From VBAS01 sp964444975 (lineage in GTDB: Bacteria; Bacteroidota; Bacteroidia; Chitinophagales; Chitinophagaceae), in NCBI GenBank assembly GCA_964444975.1, contig CAYUJD010000097.1, positions 1 to 12,850 on the forward strand: a stretch of DNA of 12,850 nt. The letters run 5' to 3'. The position numbers and the translations under genes are program-made. The notes under the pieces are model-generated. The model made no database searches, was not told where the DNA came from, and saw nothing but the letters and a program-made list of their open reading frames with translations. Numbering within the stretch: the stretch's first letter is position 1; each line of letters starts with the position of its first letter. Of this stretch, positions 5,917-12,370 are shown piece by piece.

Positions 5917-7767
5917 TTACTTGAAAAGCAGGGAAGCAGTCAGATAACGCCAGTGGGAGTTAGCTGCATCATACGCTGCTGCCGGCAGAATCTTATTATT
6001 CAGCACTTGTGGGTGTAAAATTTTTTCTTCCACAAGTTTCTTTTTTCCTTCCATAACCAGTTGCTGTATTTTTTCATCCTGCATCCATTGTTCCTGCGGA
6101 GGTTCAAAACCGGTTTTGTCCCGCCGCCATGTTATTTCAGCGGGCAAACTGTTCTCCATGGTTTTACGGAGCAACCACTTGGTCCATCCCTTTCTTATTT
6201 TGAAATGCGAGGGAAGAGAAAAAACAAACTCCGTCAGTTCATGATTAAGAAACGGCAGACGGATTTCCCGCCCATGCGCCATCGAATTCCTGTCGGCATA
6301 GCGCAGCAGTTCTTCCAGGCCGTGTATGCAGGTGTTGAAATACAGCACACCGTTCAGAGTGAAAATTTCGGGCGTTTCGTAATATGCTTCTTTGCTTTGC
6401 AGGCGGATAAATTCCCGGGTAAGGTCTTCATGCCGGAGCGCATGCAGCAGGTATTGTTTTTCCAGCACGATGGCGGCAAATTCGGGAAACAGCGCCGCCA
6501 CCCGGTTTTTCCAGCCGAAACGTTCCGTTACGCCCAGCTTTTTTGCTGCCTGCAATTCCCTGCTGCCGGCCAGTTTTCTTTTTTTAAAAAGCTCCTGCCA
6601 GTACCATTTGTAATATTTATGATAGCCGGCCAGCGTTTCATCGGCGCCCTGCCCGTCGAGTAAAACTTTTACTTCCTGCCGGCTGGCCAGTTCATACACT
6701 TTGTATTGAGCATAAAGGCTGGCTGAGCCGAACGGTTCTTCCTGGTGATAAAAAAGTTTTTCAAAATCTGCGGCCAGCGATGCTGCATCGGGTTGCACAG
6801 TAAAGTGCTGAAGGCCGAACGTCTCTGCAATTTTTTTCGAAAAAGAATATTCATCTTTTTCAAACGATGGGAAAACAGCCGAAAAACATTTGTATGCGCC
6901 ATTGCCGGATGTTAATTCATGAATTGATGCTGCCACAGAGGAACTGTCCAGCCCGCCGCTGAGGCTGGTGCCTATGGGTACATCGCTGCGCAATCGCCTT
7001 TTTACCGACTGCTGAAAAAGAAAACGAAATTGTTCGATGGCTTCTTCATCTGTTATTTTTTCGTTTTCATTTTCTGTTTCAATATCCCAGTAATGGAATA
7101 TTGAAGAATGAAAATGGGTTAATGAAAATTTCAAAATGGAAGCTGCCGGTAACTTAGAGATGTTTTCAAAAAAAGTTTCCTCCGGCCTGTCCGGGTTATC
7201 GGCATAGCCGATGGTAAGAAAATTGAACAGCAGCTTCCGGTTTATTTTTCTTTCCACACCGGCTGCCCAAAGCGCTTTCATTTCTGAGGCAAAGAGAAAT
7301 TGCTCATCGTCGCGGTAAAAGTAAAACGGTTTTTCACCAAAGCGGTCCCGTGCGGCAAAAAGTGTCTTTTCTTTTTCATCCCAGATGGCAAAGGCAAACA
7401 TGCCGTCGAATTGAAGGAGACAGTCTTCACCCCAGCAGTCATAAGCTGCAGTAATGACTTCGGTATCGGTTTTTGAAAAGAATGAATAACCTTTTTTCTG
7501 GAGAGCTTCTTGCAGCTCGATGTAGTTGTAGATTTCACCGTTGTGAACAATGCTGTAACGGTTGAGATAATGCAGGGGCTGACAGGCAACTTCACTCAGG
7601 TCAAGGATGGCAAGGCGGCGGTGACCCAATGCAACAGTTCCGTTTTCATTTATCCATTGTCCTTCGCCATCGGGCCCGCGGTGAGCCAGCGTATCGGTCA
7701 TTTTTTGTATGCGTGGTGCATTAACTAATGATGAATCAGGAGAAATAATTCCGGATATGCCGCACAT
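5917..7767 (-). CDS. asnB: Asparagine synthase, glutamine-hydrolysing
   Basis: Converts aspartate, glutamine and ATP to asparagine, glutamate, AMP and PPi in the cytoplasm. 616 aa from the chosen start. The N-terminal Ntn glutaminase domain begins MCGISGI, with C2 as nucleophile after Met removal. It continues with H29-R-G-P-D-G, G48-H-R-R (R50 region), N76-G77 and T100-D101 binding glutamine. The synthetase domain starts near residue 240 and has the ATP pyrophosphatase loop S270-G-G-L-D-S275, then LLDGQGADETLAGY and a late REIRLPFLNHELTEFV. The upstream in-frame ATG at 7809 is rejected because it would bury the catalytic Cys. This class (longer than E. coli AsnB) also occurs in exopolysaccharide and peptide clusters, but no such genes are nearby. 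A -7 element lies 5 bases before the ATG. Confidence 0.93.
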   Translation of the reverse strand: MCGISGIISPDSSLVNAPRIQKMTDTLAHRGPDGEGQWINENGTVALGHRRLAILDLSEVACQPLHYLNRYSIVHNGEIYNYIELQEALQKKGYSFFSKTDTEVITAAYDCWGEDCLLQFDGMFAFAIWDEKEKTLFAARDRFGEKPFYFYRDDEQFLFASEMKALWAAGVERKINRKLLFNFLTIGYADNPDRPEETFFENISKLPAASILKFSLTHFHSSIFHYWDIETENENEKITDEEAIEQFRFLFQQSVKRRLRSDVPIGTSLSGGLDSSSVAASIHELTSGNGAYKCFSAVFPSFEKDEYSFSKKIAETFGLQHFTVQPDAASLAADFEKLFYHQEEPFGSASLYAQYKVYELASRQEVKVLLDGQGADETLAGYHKYYKWYWQELFKKRKLAGSRELQAAKKLGVTERFGWKNRVAALFPEFAAIVLEKQYLLHALRHEDLTREFIRLQSKEAYYETPEIFTLNGVLYFNTCIHGLEELLRYADRNSMAHGREIRLPFLNHELTEFVFSLPSHFKIRKGWTKWLLRKTMENSLPAEITWRRDKTGFEPPQEQWMQDEKIQQLVMEGKKKLVEEKILHPQVLNNKILPAAAYDAANSHWRYLTASLLFK

Positions 7768-7772
7768 GAGTG

Positions 7773-7780
7773 TAAAGATA
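7773..7780 (-). promoter_or_regulatory. -7 promoter element of asnB
   Basis: The reverse strand reads TATCTTTA, one change from TAnnTTTG, and ends 5 bases before the asnB ATG. Transcription would start at or very near the start codon, giving a leaderless or almost leaderless mRNA. No clear -33 box is present at the usual spacing. Confidence 0.5.
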
Positions 7781-7873
7781 GGTGTCTGCTCTGTACCGCC
7801 TGCGCCCAAGCTTCAGCAGGCAAGGATGAATGATGAATCGTTTGCGATTGCCCCTTCAGCATCAACAGAAAAA

Positions 7874-8503
7874 TCAAAAACTCACAACCAGCTTTGTTTT
7901 CACATCATCCCAGAGAAATATGATATCGGCGGTTTTACCAGATTTTCTTTCAAATGCTATGGTAAAAAATTCCACGGGGTTGTTCATTTTTTCTACAGGC
8001 ACATCAAACTGCTGCAAATCTTTTTGACGGTTTTGCTGCAGCCCCCAACTATACAGGTTGCTGTTCAGTATAAATGTCCATTTTGTTTCCTGCGGGATGC
8101 AGTAAATAATATAGCGCCCCGGTTTGACGGTTTTGTTTTGAATGACGGCTGCTGAAAACAACTCCAGTTCGGTAGCTTCATTGGCGCCGAGCCGCCAGGG
8201 TTCGTTGTATTTTATCAGTTCACCAAAAATTTTTCTCCCTTGTTTTTGAGGCCGGCTGTAAATAATGCGGGCTGACGGCAGTGCCGGTGCATTGCCTGCC
8301 ATTTTCAGCAGCGGGTAATCCGCAGGAAAATAGATCATATCCATAGGCGACCTGTCCGGAGAAGTATATTCGGTGGCGGGCGGCAATACCTGTCGCAGCG
8401 TATCGTTTTTTACAGGCGCATTTTTTACGTCCGGTTTTTCTTCAGCCTCCTGGCAGCCGGCAATCAAAAAGGATAAGATGAAGAGGAAACAGATTTTTTT
8501 CAT
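7874..8503 (-). CDS. DUF2911 lipoprotein
   Basis: A 209-residue predicted lipoprotein. It has a basic N-terminus, a hydrophobic stretch and the lipobox LIAGC with lipidated C17, then a ~40-residue flexible linker before the DUF2911 domain. Domain signatures are SPMDMIYFPADYP, IIYSRPQKQGRKIFGEL, WRLGANEATELELF and the late TADIIFLWDDVKTKLVV. DUF2911 proteins are secreted beta-rich proteins of unknown function, common in Bacteroidota. The gene follows a second DUF2911 gene by 9 bases and shares its core motifs almost word for word, so the pair came from tandem duplication and forms an operon. The sequence before its ATG (ACCCCGCC) resembles that before its partner (ACCCCGCT). A short AATCG-TTTG-CGATT hairpin at 7836-7849 follows the stop but has no T-run. 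Confidence 0.88.
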   Translation of the reverse strand: MKKICFLFILSFLIAGCQEAEEKPDVKNAPVKNDTLRQVLPPATEYTSPDRSPMDMIYFPADYPLLKMAGNAPALPSARIIYSRPQKQGRKIFGELIKYNEPWRLGANEATELELFSAAVIQNKTVKPGRYIIYCIPQETKWTFILNSNLYSWGLQQNRQKDLQQFDVPVEKMNNPVEFFTIAFERKSGKTADIIFLWDDVKTKLVVSF

Positions 8504-8512
8504 GGCGGGGTT

Positions 8513-9079
8513 TTATAAACTGATGGGAAGTGAAACTTTCACCTGTTCCCAGGCAATGATGAGTGCTATACCGTTGCCAGTTTTTTCAAAAGCCATTGCA
8601 AGCGATTCCAGCACATCGTCGGTTTTTTGTGCCGGCACTTCGATGCGTACCACATCTTTTTTGGCGTCGTATTTAAAAGCGCCCCAGGTATCGGTGTCCT
8701 TGTTCACGATGATGGTCCAGCTTGTTTCATTCACAACAGCGTACAGCGTGTAGCGGCCTTTGTTTATTTTTTTGCCGCCGATTCTTACGTCTTTAAAAAA
8801 TTCAATCTCGGTGGCTTCGTTGGCGCCGAGCCGCCATACTTTTCCGTATTCCACCAGCTCACCGAAAATTTTTCTTCCCTGCCGCTGCGGCCGGCTGTAT
8901 ATCACTCTTGCCACCAACGGTTCAGTGGCTTTGTTCTGGAGTTTCAGAATGGGGTAATTGGCCGGGTAATAGCTCATGTCCATCGGCGATTTGTCTACCT
9001 CGGGCAGCTTGCTACCGGGTTGTGAAAAAGAAACAGCGCAGCAAACCAGGAATGCAAAACAGGTAATTGATTTCTTCAT
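8513..9079 (-). CDS. DUF2911 secreted protein
   Basis: Paralog of the following gene, 188 aa from the chosen start. The signal peptide is of the ordinary type I kind (MKKSITCFAFLVCCAVSFSQ, cleavage near the SFS/Q boundary) and lacks a lipobox. The DUF2911 core follows directly: SPMDMSYYPANYP, VIYSRPQRQGRKIFGEL, WRLGANEATEIEFF, GRYTLYAVVNETSWTIIVN and ALIIAWEQVKVSLPI. Function unknown; location periplasmic or outer-surface. An in-frame ATG at 9130 would add 17 residues that spoil the signal peptide and would place the start upstream of the -7 element at 9097-9104, so 9079 is preferred. First gene of a two-gene operon. The different anchoring of the two copies, one free and one lipidated, may reflect different sites of action (inference). 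Confidence 0.87.
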   Translation of the reverse strand: MKKSITCFAFLVCCAVSFSQPGSKLPEVDKSPMDMSYYPANYPILKLQNKATEPLVARVIYSRPQRQGRKIFGELVEYGKVWRLGANEATEIEFFKDVRIGGKKINKGRYTLYAVVNETSWTIIVNKDTDTWGAFKYDAKKDVVRIEVPAQKTDDVLESLAMAFEKTGNGIALIIAWEQVKVSLPISL

Positions 9080-9096
9080 AGCGGGGTATTGAAAAA

Positions 9097-9104
9097 CAAA
9101 AATA
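9097..9104 (-). promoter_or_regulatory. -7 promoter element of the DUF2911 operon
   Basis: The reverse strand reads TATTTTTG, an exact TAnnTTTG, 17 bases before the ATG at 9079. A TTTTTG stretch about 23 bases further upstream could be the -33 box, though this spacing is longer than usual. Confidence 0.55.
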
Positions 9105-9147
9105 AAGGTTTCATTTTCTATGACGAACAAAAAGACACCGGCGTTGT

Positions 9148-9738
9148 TTAATCATTTAATTGCTGCACAAATTGCTGTGCCAGCTTTTTTACGTCAGGGA
9201 AAAATGAACGGTAACATTGCTGCAGCAGATCATAGTGTTCATTGAAAAGCCGGAAGGCTGTGTCGCTTTCCGTCATATAAAGGGAGCGCCTCACTACACC
9301 GGCCAGGCTTTGTTCAATACCCCGCAGGTAGCGGTAATTGTACAGCCAGTTCTGTGTTTTCATGTAGGGGTACATCCTGCCGAATTTTTCGGGAAAGTAG
9401 CCGGCATACCCATCGAGCAGTTTATACGTTTTTATTGAAAACAGGCGGAGGCTTTCCTCGTTGAACTCATTTTCATCGGTGGCCAGAAAATGATCGTTTA
9501 TTACATCCACCAGTGAGCCGCTGTAGAGCCGGTAGGCAGGCCGGAAAATATTTTTGGCTTCTCTTATCGCCGGGTGACTGTCAGTAAAGCGGTCAATTTC
9601 GCGGTGCAGCGCTATACCGTGCCGGATACCCGGCGGGTAATCAAATCTTTTTTTCCCTTTTACAAAATCGCTGATCATGTTGCCGGCTAATAAACCGGGC
9701 TGCTCAAAAGAAAGATAGGCATGAGCCAGGTAATTCAT
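9148..9738 (-). CDS. acpH: ACP phosphodiesterase-like (AcpH / DUF479) hydrolase
   Basis: A 196-residue cytoplasmic protein of the AcpH (DUF479) family, an HD-like metal hydrolase described in E. coli as removing 4'-phosphopantetheine from holo-acyl carrier protein. Family signatures are N2-Y-L-A-H6 at the very N-terminus, G19-N-x3-D24-F-V-K-G28, H45-R-E-I-D49-R-F-T-D53-x-H55, and D78-V-I-N-D82-H83. The last two blocks hold the likely metal ligands. Length and start match the family (MNYLAHA). The gene stands alone, transcribed divergently from the PepSY-like gene and separated from the DUF2911 operon by 68 bases with a promoter. Activity on ACP is inferred from the family; many Bacteroidota members are untested, so the symbol is tentative. 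Confidence 0.85.
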   Translation of the reverse strand: MNYLAHAYLSFEQPGLLAGNMISDFVKGKKRFDYPPGIRHGIALHREIDRFTDSHPAIREAKNIFRPAYRLYSGSLVDVINDHFLATDENEFNEESLRLFSIKTYKLLDGYAGYFPEKFGRMYPYMKTQNWLYNYRYLRGIEQSLAGVVRRSLYMTESDTAFRLFNEHYDLLQQCYRSFFPDVKKLAQQFVQQLND

Positions 9739-9742
9739 TTTC

Positions 9743-9750
9743 TAAAGTTA
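9743..9750 (-). promoter_or_regulatory. -7 promoter element of the acpH-like gene
   Basis: The reverse strand reads TAACTTTA, one change from TAnnTTTG, only 4 bases before the ATG at 9738. As with asnB, the expected transcript would be leaderless or nearly so. Confidence 0.45.
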
Positions 9751-9968
9751 GCTGATAGGGTAATGAGAACGGCGGTTTCAGTTTGCGAAAGCGGTAAAGA
9801 CTTTTTCTTTCAGCATTTGTTATAAAAATATTCACAATTGCTGCACTGGCCGGCTGCCGTGATGAGTGGAATATGGTTATGGCCTGCGGTATTATTTATG
9901 GATGCCTGTTCACTTTGTTTCGGCATAATTCACCTGCATTAACACAGCATTCCGGCAATCATAATTTA
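9751..9968. other. Divergent intergenic region without a recognisable gene
   Basis: The full gap between the acpH-like gene and the first PepSY-like gene is 323 bases (9739-10061). Its two ends hold the divergent promoters listed separately. In between I see no RNA gene, no repeat and no convincing protein. One 26-codon hydrophobic ORF (9862-9942) is present but lacks supporting signals. Confidence 0.4.
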
Positions 9969-10000
9969 CTTGTCGCGCCATGTAACGAAATCTATTTTTG
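9969..10000 (+). promoter_or_regulatory. Promoter of the first PepSY-like gene
   Basis: A -33 box CTTG (9969-9972), exactly 20 bases, then TATTTTTG (9993-10000), a full TAnnTTTG match. The leader to the ATG is about 55-60 bases. The neighbouring paralog has the same CTTG-N20-TAnnTTTG layout. Confidence 0.6.
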
Positions 10001-10061
10001 AAACGTCAAATCATATACATCGTCTTTAATCATTTTACCTTAACCAATAAAAAGTTTTACC

Positions 10062-10505
10062 ATGAAAAGAATTTTGTTAGTGCTGGGGCTTTCGGCAGGT
10101 ATGGGATGGACAACAGCCATTGCGGGAGAAGGGACCATTTCTCCCCGTGTGCTGGAATCCTTTAACCAGGAATTTTCAGGCGCCAGGAATGTAAGCTGGG
10201 TGGCCGGCAGCAATTACTACCGGGCAGCTTTTGTCATCAACGGGCAAAATGTTTTTGCCTATTACACCACTGATGGGGAACTGATGAGCTTGGCCCGCTA
10301 TATCAGTTCGCAGCAGTTGCCTATTCACCTGCTCACAACCCTGAAAAATGATTATGACACGTACTGGATCAGCGACCTGTTTGAAGTAAACAACAACGAA
10401 GGCACCAGCTATTATGTGACGCTGGAAAATGCTGAAACAAAACTCATGCTCCGCTCCGGCAACGGCAACGACTGGAGCACACATAGCAAAAGGAGAAAAA
10501 TATAA
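10062..10505 (+). CDS. Secreted PepSY-like domain protein (first of a tandem pair)
   Basis: 147 aa with a type I signal peptide (cleavage after AIA, ~residue 21). The mature part resembles the Bacteroidota 'PepSY-like, putative beta-lactamase-inhibitor-like' family: SFNQEFSGARNVSWVAGSNYYRAAF, then NGQNVFAYYTTDGELMSLARYISSQQLP, then a second half YWISDLFEVNNNEGTSYYVTLENAETKLMLRS. The pattern of a strand pair, a W/Y-rich core, DGE and a QLP turn is typical. Binding partners and function are unknown; the location is periplasmic. The tail is basic (HSKRRKI). The gene is monocistronic, with a good promoter and a rho-independent terminator. The next gene is a paralog of exactly equal length. Family assignment is from motif recall and moderately sure. 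Confidence 0.8.
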   Translation: MKRILLVLGLSAGMGWTTAIAGEGTISPRVLESFNQEFSGARNVSWVAGSNYYRAAFVINGQNVFAYYTTDGELMSLARYISSQQLPIHLLTTLKNDYDTYWISDLFEVNNNEGTSYYVTLENAETKLMLRSGNGNDWSTHSKRRKI

Positions 10506-10530
10506 AACCGTTTTTTGGTGTGTGGTAAAT

Positions 10531-10570
10531 AAAGCCCTGGTTCGCTGCGGCGATTGCGGGGCTTTTTTTT
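10531..10570 (+). terminator. Rho-independent terminator after the first PepSY-like gene
   Basis: AAAGCCC (10531-10537) pairs with GGGCTTT (10558-10564), with further pairing possible in the GC-rich loop, and a run of eight T residues (10563-10570) follows. It lies 26 bases after the stop. Confidence 0.75.
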
Positions 10571-10641
10571 ATTTTCAATTTCATGATGAGTGTCATTATT
10601 CGTTAATCTTTTTAACATTGCTGCCCATCAATCAATTATTG

Positions 10642-10673
10642 CTTGACTCCCGCATTAACCCAGGGTACATTTG
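10642..10673 (+). promoter_or_regulatory. Promoter of the second PepSY-like gene
   Basis: CTTG (10642-10645), exactly 20 bases, then TACATTTG (10666-10673), matching TAnnTTTG. The leader to the ATG at 10739 is about 60 bases. The layout equals that of the first paralog's promoter, and the sequence before CTTG is also similar (AATCA and AATT words). Confidence 0.55.
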
Positions 10674-10738
10674 ATGCATATTCCATACGCCGCATTGCTC
10701 CTGGCCGACAATAAATCTTAACCTTTAAACCTTAGATT

Positions 10739-11182
10739 ATGAAAAGTGCAATGATGGTACCGGCTGTGTTGCTGATTGTTGGTTTATCAGCCGCAACAGC
10801 ACAGGACAGCAACAGGATTGACGACCGTATTTTATCGGCTTTTAATAATGAATTTTCATTTGCCCAAAATGTAAAATGGAGCAGGAAGAATGAAAATACA
10901 AGAGTGAGTTTTACACTGAACGACCAGAGTTTATTGGCCTGGTACAATCCGGAAGGCTAGCAGCTGGGTGTGGCAAGAAATATTCTTTATATGCAACTTC
11001 CCCTTGCTGTTATTAAAGCATTTGAACAGAATTATGGCGATGCATCGCCGGCGGCTATAACTGAAGTGACACGCAGCAACGAAACGGTTTACTACGTACA
11101 AACAGAACGAAAAGGGAAAAAATATTTATTGCAGGCAAGCCCCTCGGGTCATATTTCTGTAATCAAAAAGATAAAAGGATAA
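10739..11182 (+). pseudogene. PepSY-like paralog interrupted by an in-frame amber codon
   Basis: Read through, this is 444 bases, exactly the length of the upstream paralog. Residues 1-73 run from a signal peptide (cleavage after ATA) through AFNNEFSFAQNVKWSRKNENTRVSF to AWYNPEG. TAG follows (10958-10960), and the same frame continues without loss as QLGVARNILYMQLPLAVIKAFEQNY to VIKKIKG-stop. Aligned to the neighbour (DGELMSLARYI), the TAG replaces a Glu codon, which one base change (GAG to TAG) explains. A GTG at 10970 could start a 70-residue second half, but that piece would lack a signal peptide. Promoter and terminator are intact. Options are a recent nonsense mutation, a sequencing error, suppression of amber, or two half-proteins; the first two are the most likely. 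No other gene here shows amber recoding. Confidence 0.75.
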
Positions 11183-11214
11183 AAAGTCAGTTCTTCTCAT
11201 GAGCATGTGGTGTG

Positions 11215-11242
11215 ACCCCGGCCGGCGTGTCGGGGTTTTTTT
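11215..11242 (+). terminator. Rho-independent terminator after the second PepSY-like gene
   Basis: ACCCCG (11215-11220) pairs with CGGGGT (11231-11236) around a GC-rich loop, followed by a T-run to 11242. It lies 32 bases after the stop. Confidence 0.75.
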
Positions 11243-11266
11243 ATATTCCCGGTTGTTTAAAAAAAT

Positions 11267-11274
11267 TATTTTTG
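11267..11274 (+). promoter_or_regulatory. -7 promoter element of the DHS-like operon
   Basis: TATTTTTG matches TAnnTTTG exactly. No -33 box is clear at 19-20 bases (TTG at 11253 is too close). Transcription from here would give a leader of about 105 bases. Confidence 0.5.
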
Positions 11275-11283
11275 CCGCACTTT

Positions 11284-11370
11284 ATCCGCCAGCGCTGGCA
11301 GGCCATCCTGTTTCATAATTGCGTGGGCGGATTGCCGCAATGTCTCACCTTATTGTGATCCGAAGGCGGA
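11284..11370 (+). other. Possibly structured 5' leader of the DHS-like gene
   Basis: ATCCGCC (11284-11290) is the exact reverse complement of GGCGGAT (11326-11332). A perfect 12-base palindrome GCCAGCGCTGGC (11288-11299) competes with the left arm. A second small hairpin, TCAC-CTTATT-GTGA (11345-11358), follows, and GGCGGA recurs at 11365-11370, so alternative pairings are possible. It matches no riboswitch class I can name. Confidence 0.3.
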
Positions 11371-11385
11371 ATAAAAAACAGCATT

Positions 11386-12360
11386 ATGAATAAAGGTCCC
11401 GTTTCACAATTCATTCTTCACCATTTTCGTCATTTCAATGCGGCTGCACTGGTGGATGCAGCCAAAGGATATGAAAGACATTTACAGGAGGGCGGTAAAA
11501 TGATGATTACTCTTGCCGGCGCCATGAGCACGGCTGAGCTGGGGATATCGCTGGCCGAAATAATCCGGCAGGATAAAGTGCATATTATTTCCTGCACCGG
11601 CGCCAACCTGGAAGAAGACATCATGAACCTGGTGGCACACAGCCATTACAAAAGAGTGCCCAATTACCGGGATTTGACTCCGCAGGATGAGTGGGATTTA
11701 CTGGAAAATCATTACAACCGGGTAACCGATACCTGCATCCCGGAAGAAGAAGCCTTCAGGCGGATTCAACAGCACATTTATAAATTATGGAAAGAAGCAG
11801 ATGAAAAGAACGAACGGTATTTTCCGCATGAGTTTATGTACCGCATGTTGCTGAGCGGGGTGCTCAAGTCGAACTACGAAACAGACCCGAAAGACAGCTG
11901 GATGATGGCTGCGGCAGAAAAAAATCTTCCGATAATAGTGGGCGGATGGGAAGACAGCACCATGGGAAATATATTTGCTTCGTATGTAATAAAAAAAGAA
12001 CTGAAAGCCACCACCATGAAGAGCGGAATTGAGTACATGGTGTGGCTGGCCGACTGGTACAGGCAAAACAGTGCAGGCAAAGGAGTTGGATTCTTCCAGA
12101 TAGGCGGCGGTATTGCCGGCGATTTTCCCATTTGCGTAGTACCTATGATGTACCAGGACCTGGAGTGGCACGATGTGCCGTTCTGGAGTTATTTTTGCCA
12201 GGTAAGCGATTCCACTACCTCTTATGGTGGTTATTCAGGCGCCGTGCCGAATGAAAAAATCACCTGGGGTAAATTGGGCATTGATACACCGAAATATATT
12301 GTTGAAAGCGATGCCACTATTGTGGTTCCGCTGCTGTTTGCTTATTTGCTCAACTGGTAA
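11386..12360 (+). CDS. Deoxyhypusine synthase-like enzyme (possible homospermidine synthase)
   Basis: 324 aa, full length for bacterial members of the deoxyhypusine synthase (DHS) family, NAD-dependent enzymes that transfer a 4-aminobutyl group from spermidine. The NAD-binding segment reads S69-C-T-G-A-N-L-E-E-D78. A central GGWEDSTMGN, the GFFQIGGGIAGDF block, and near the C-terminus SGAVPNEKITWGKLG follow. K296 in the WGK motif aligns with the catalytic lysine of eukaryotic DHS (human K329). Bacteria lack eIF5A, the classical substrate; some bacterial DHS-like proteins are known to make homospermidine, so a polyamine role is the leading inference. The TPR gene starts 10 bases downstream and is probably co-transcribed. 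Agmatinase or arginine decarboxylase genes, often linked elsewhere, are not in view. Start supported by a normal family N-terminus. Confidence 0.87.
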   Translation: MNKGPVSQFILHHFRHFNAAALVDAAKGYERHLQEGGKMMITLAGAMSTAELGISLAEIIRQDKVHIISCTGANLEEDIMNLVAHSHYKRVPNYRDLTPQDEWDLLENHYNRVTDTCIPEEEAFRRIQQHIYKLWKEADEKNERYFPHEFMYRMLLSGVLKSNYETDPKDSWMMAAAEKNLPIIVGGWEDSTMGNIFASYVIKKELKATTMKSGIEYMVWLADWYRQNSAGKGVGFFQIGGGIAGDFPICVVPMMYQDLEWHDVPFWSYFCQVSDSTTSYGGYSGAVPNEKITWGKLGIDTPKYIVESDATIVVPLLFAYLLNW

Positions 12361-12370
12361 ACTACGAAGT

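Noticed and set aside
6061..6663. 200-codon plus-strand ORF opposite asnB, and other long ORFs opposite real genes
   Set aside because: They are antisense shadows of well-recognised proteins and show no motif of their own.
7768..7809. Upstream start of asnB (14 extra residues)
   Set aside because: It would block the N-terminal catalytic cysteine needed by the glutaminase domain, and it lies upstream of the -7 element.
7836..7849. Hairpin AATCG-TTTG-CGATT as terminator of the DUF2911 operon
   Set aside because: The stem is short and AT-containing and no T-run follows on the minus strand.
9862..9942. 26-codon hydrophobic mini-ORF in the divergent intergenic region
   Set aside because: No promoter element or translation signal nearby, and an ORF of this size is expected by chance.
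10970..11182. Independent 70-residue gene starting at GTG 10970
   Set aside because: It is in frame with and continues the PepSY-like domain of the preceding ORF; it lacks a signal peptide and own promoter, so it is better read as the second half of an amber-interrupted gene.
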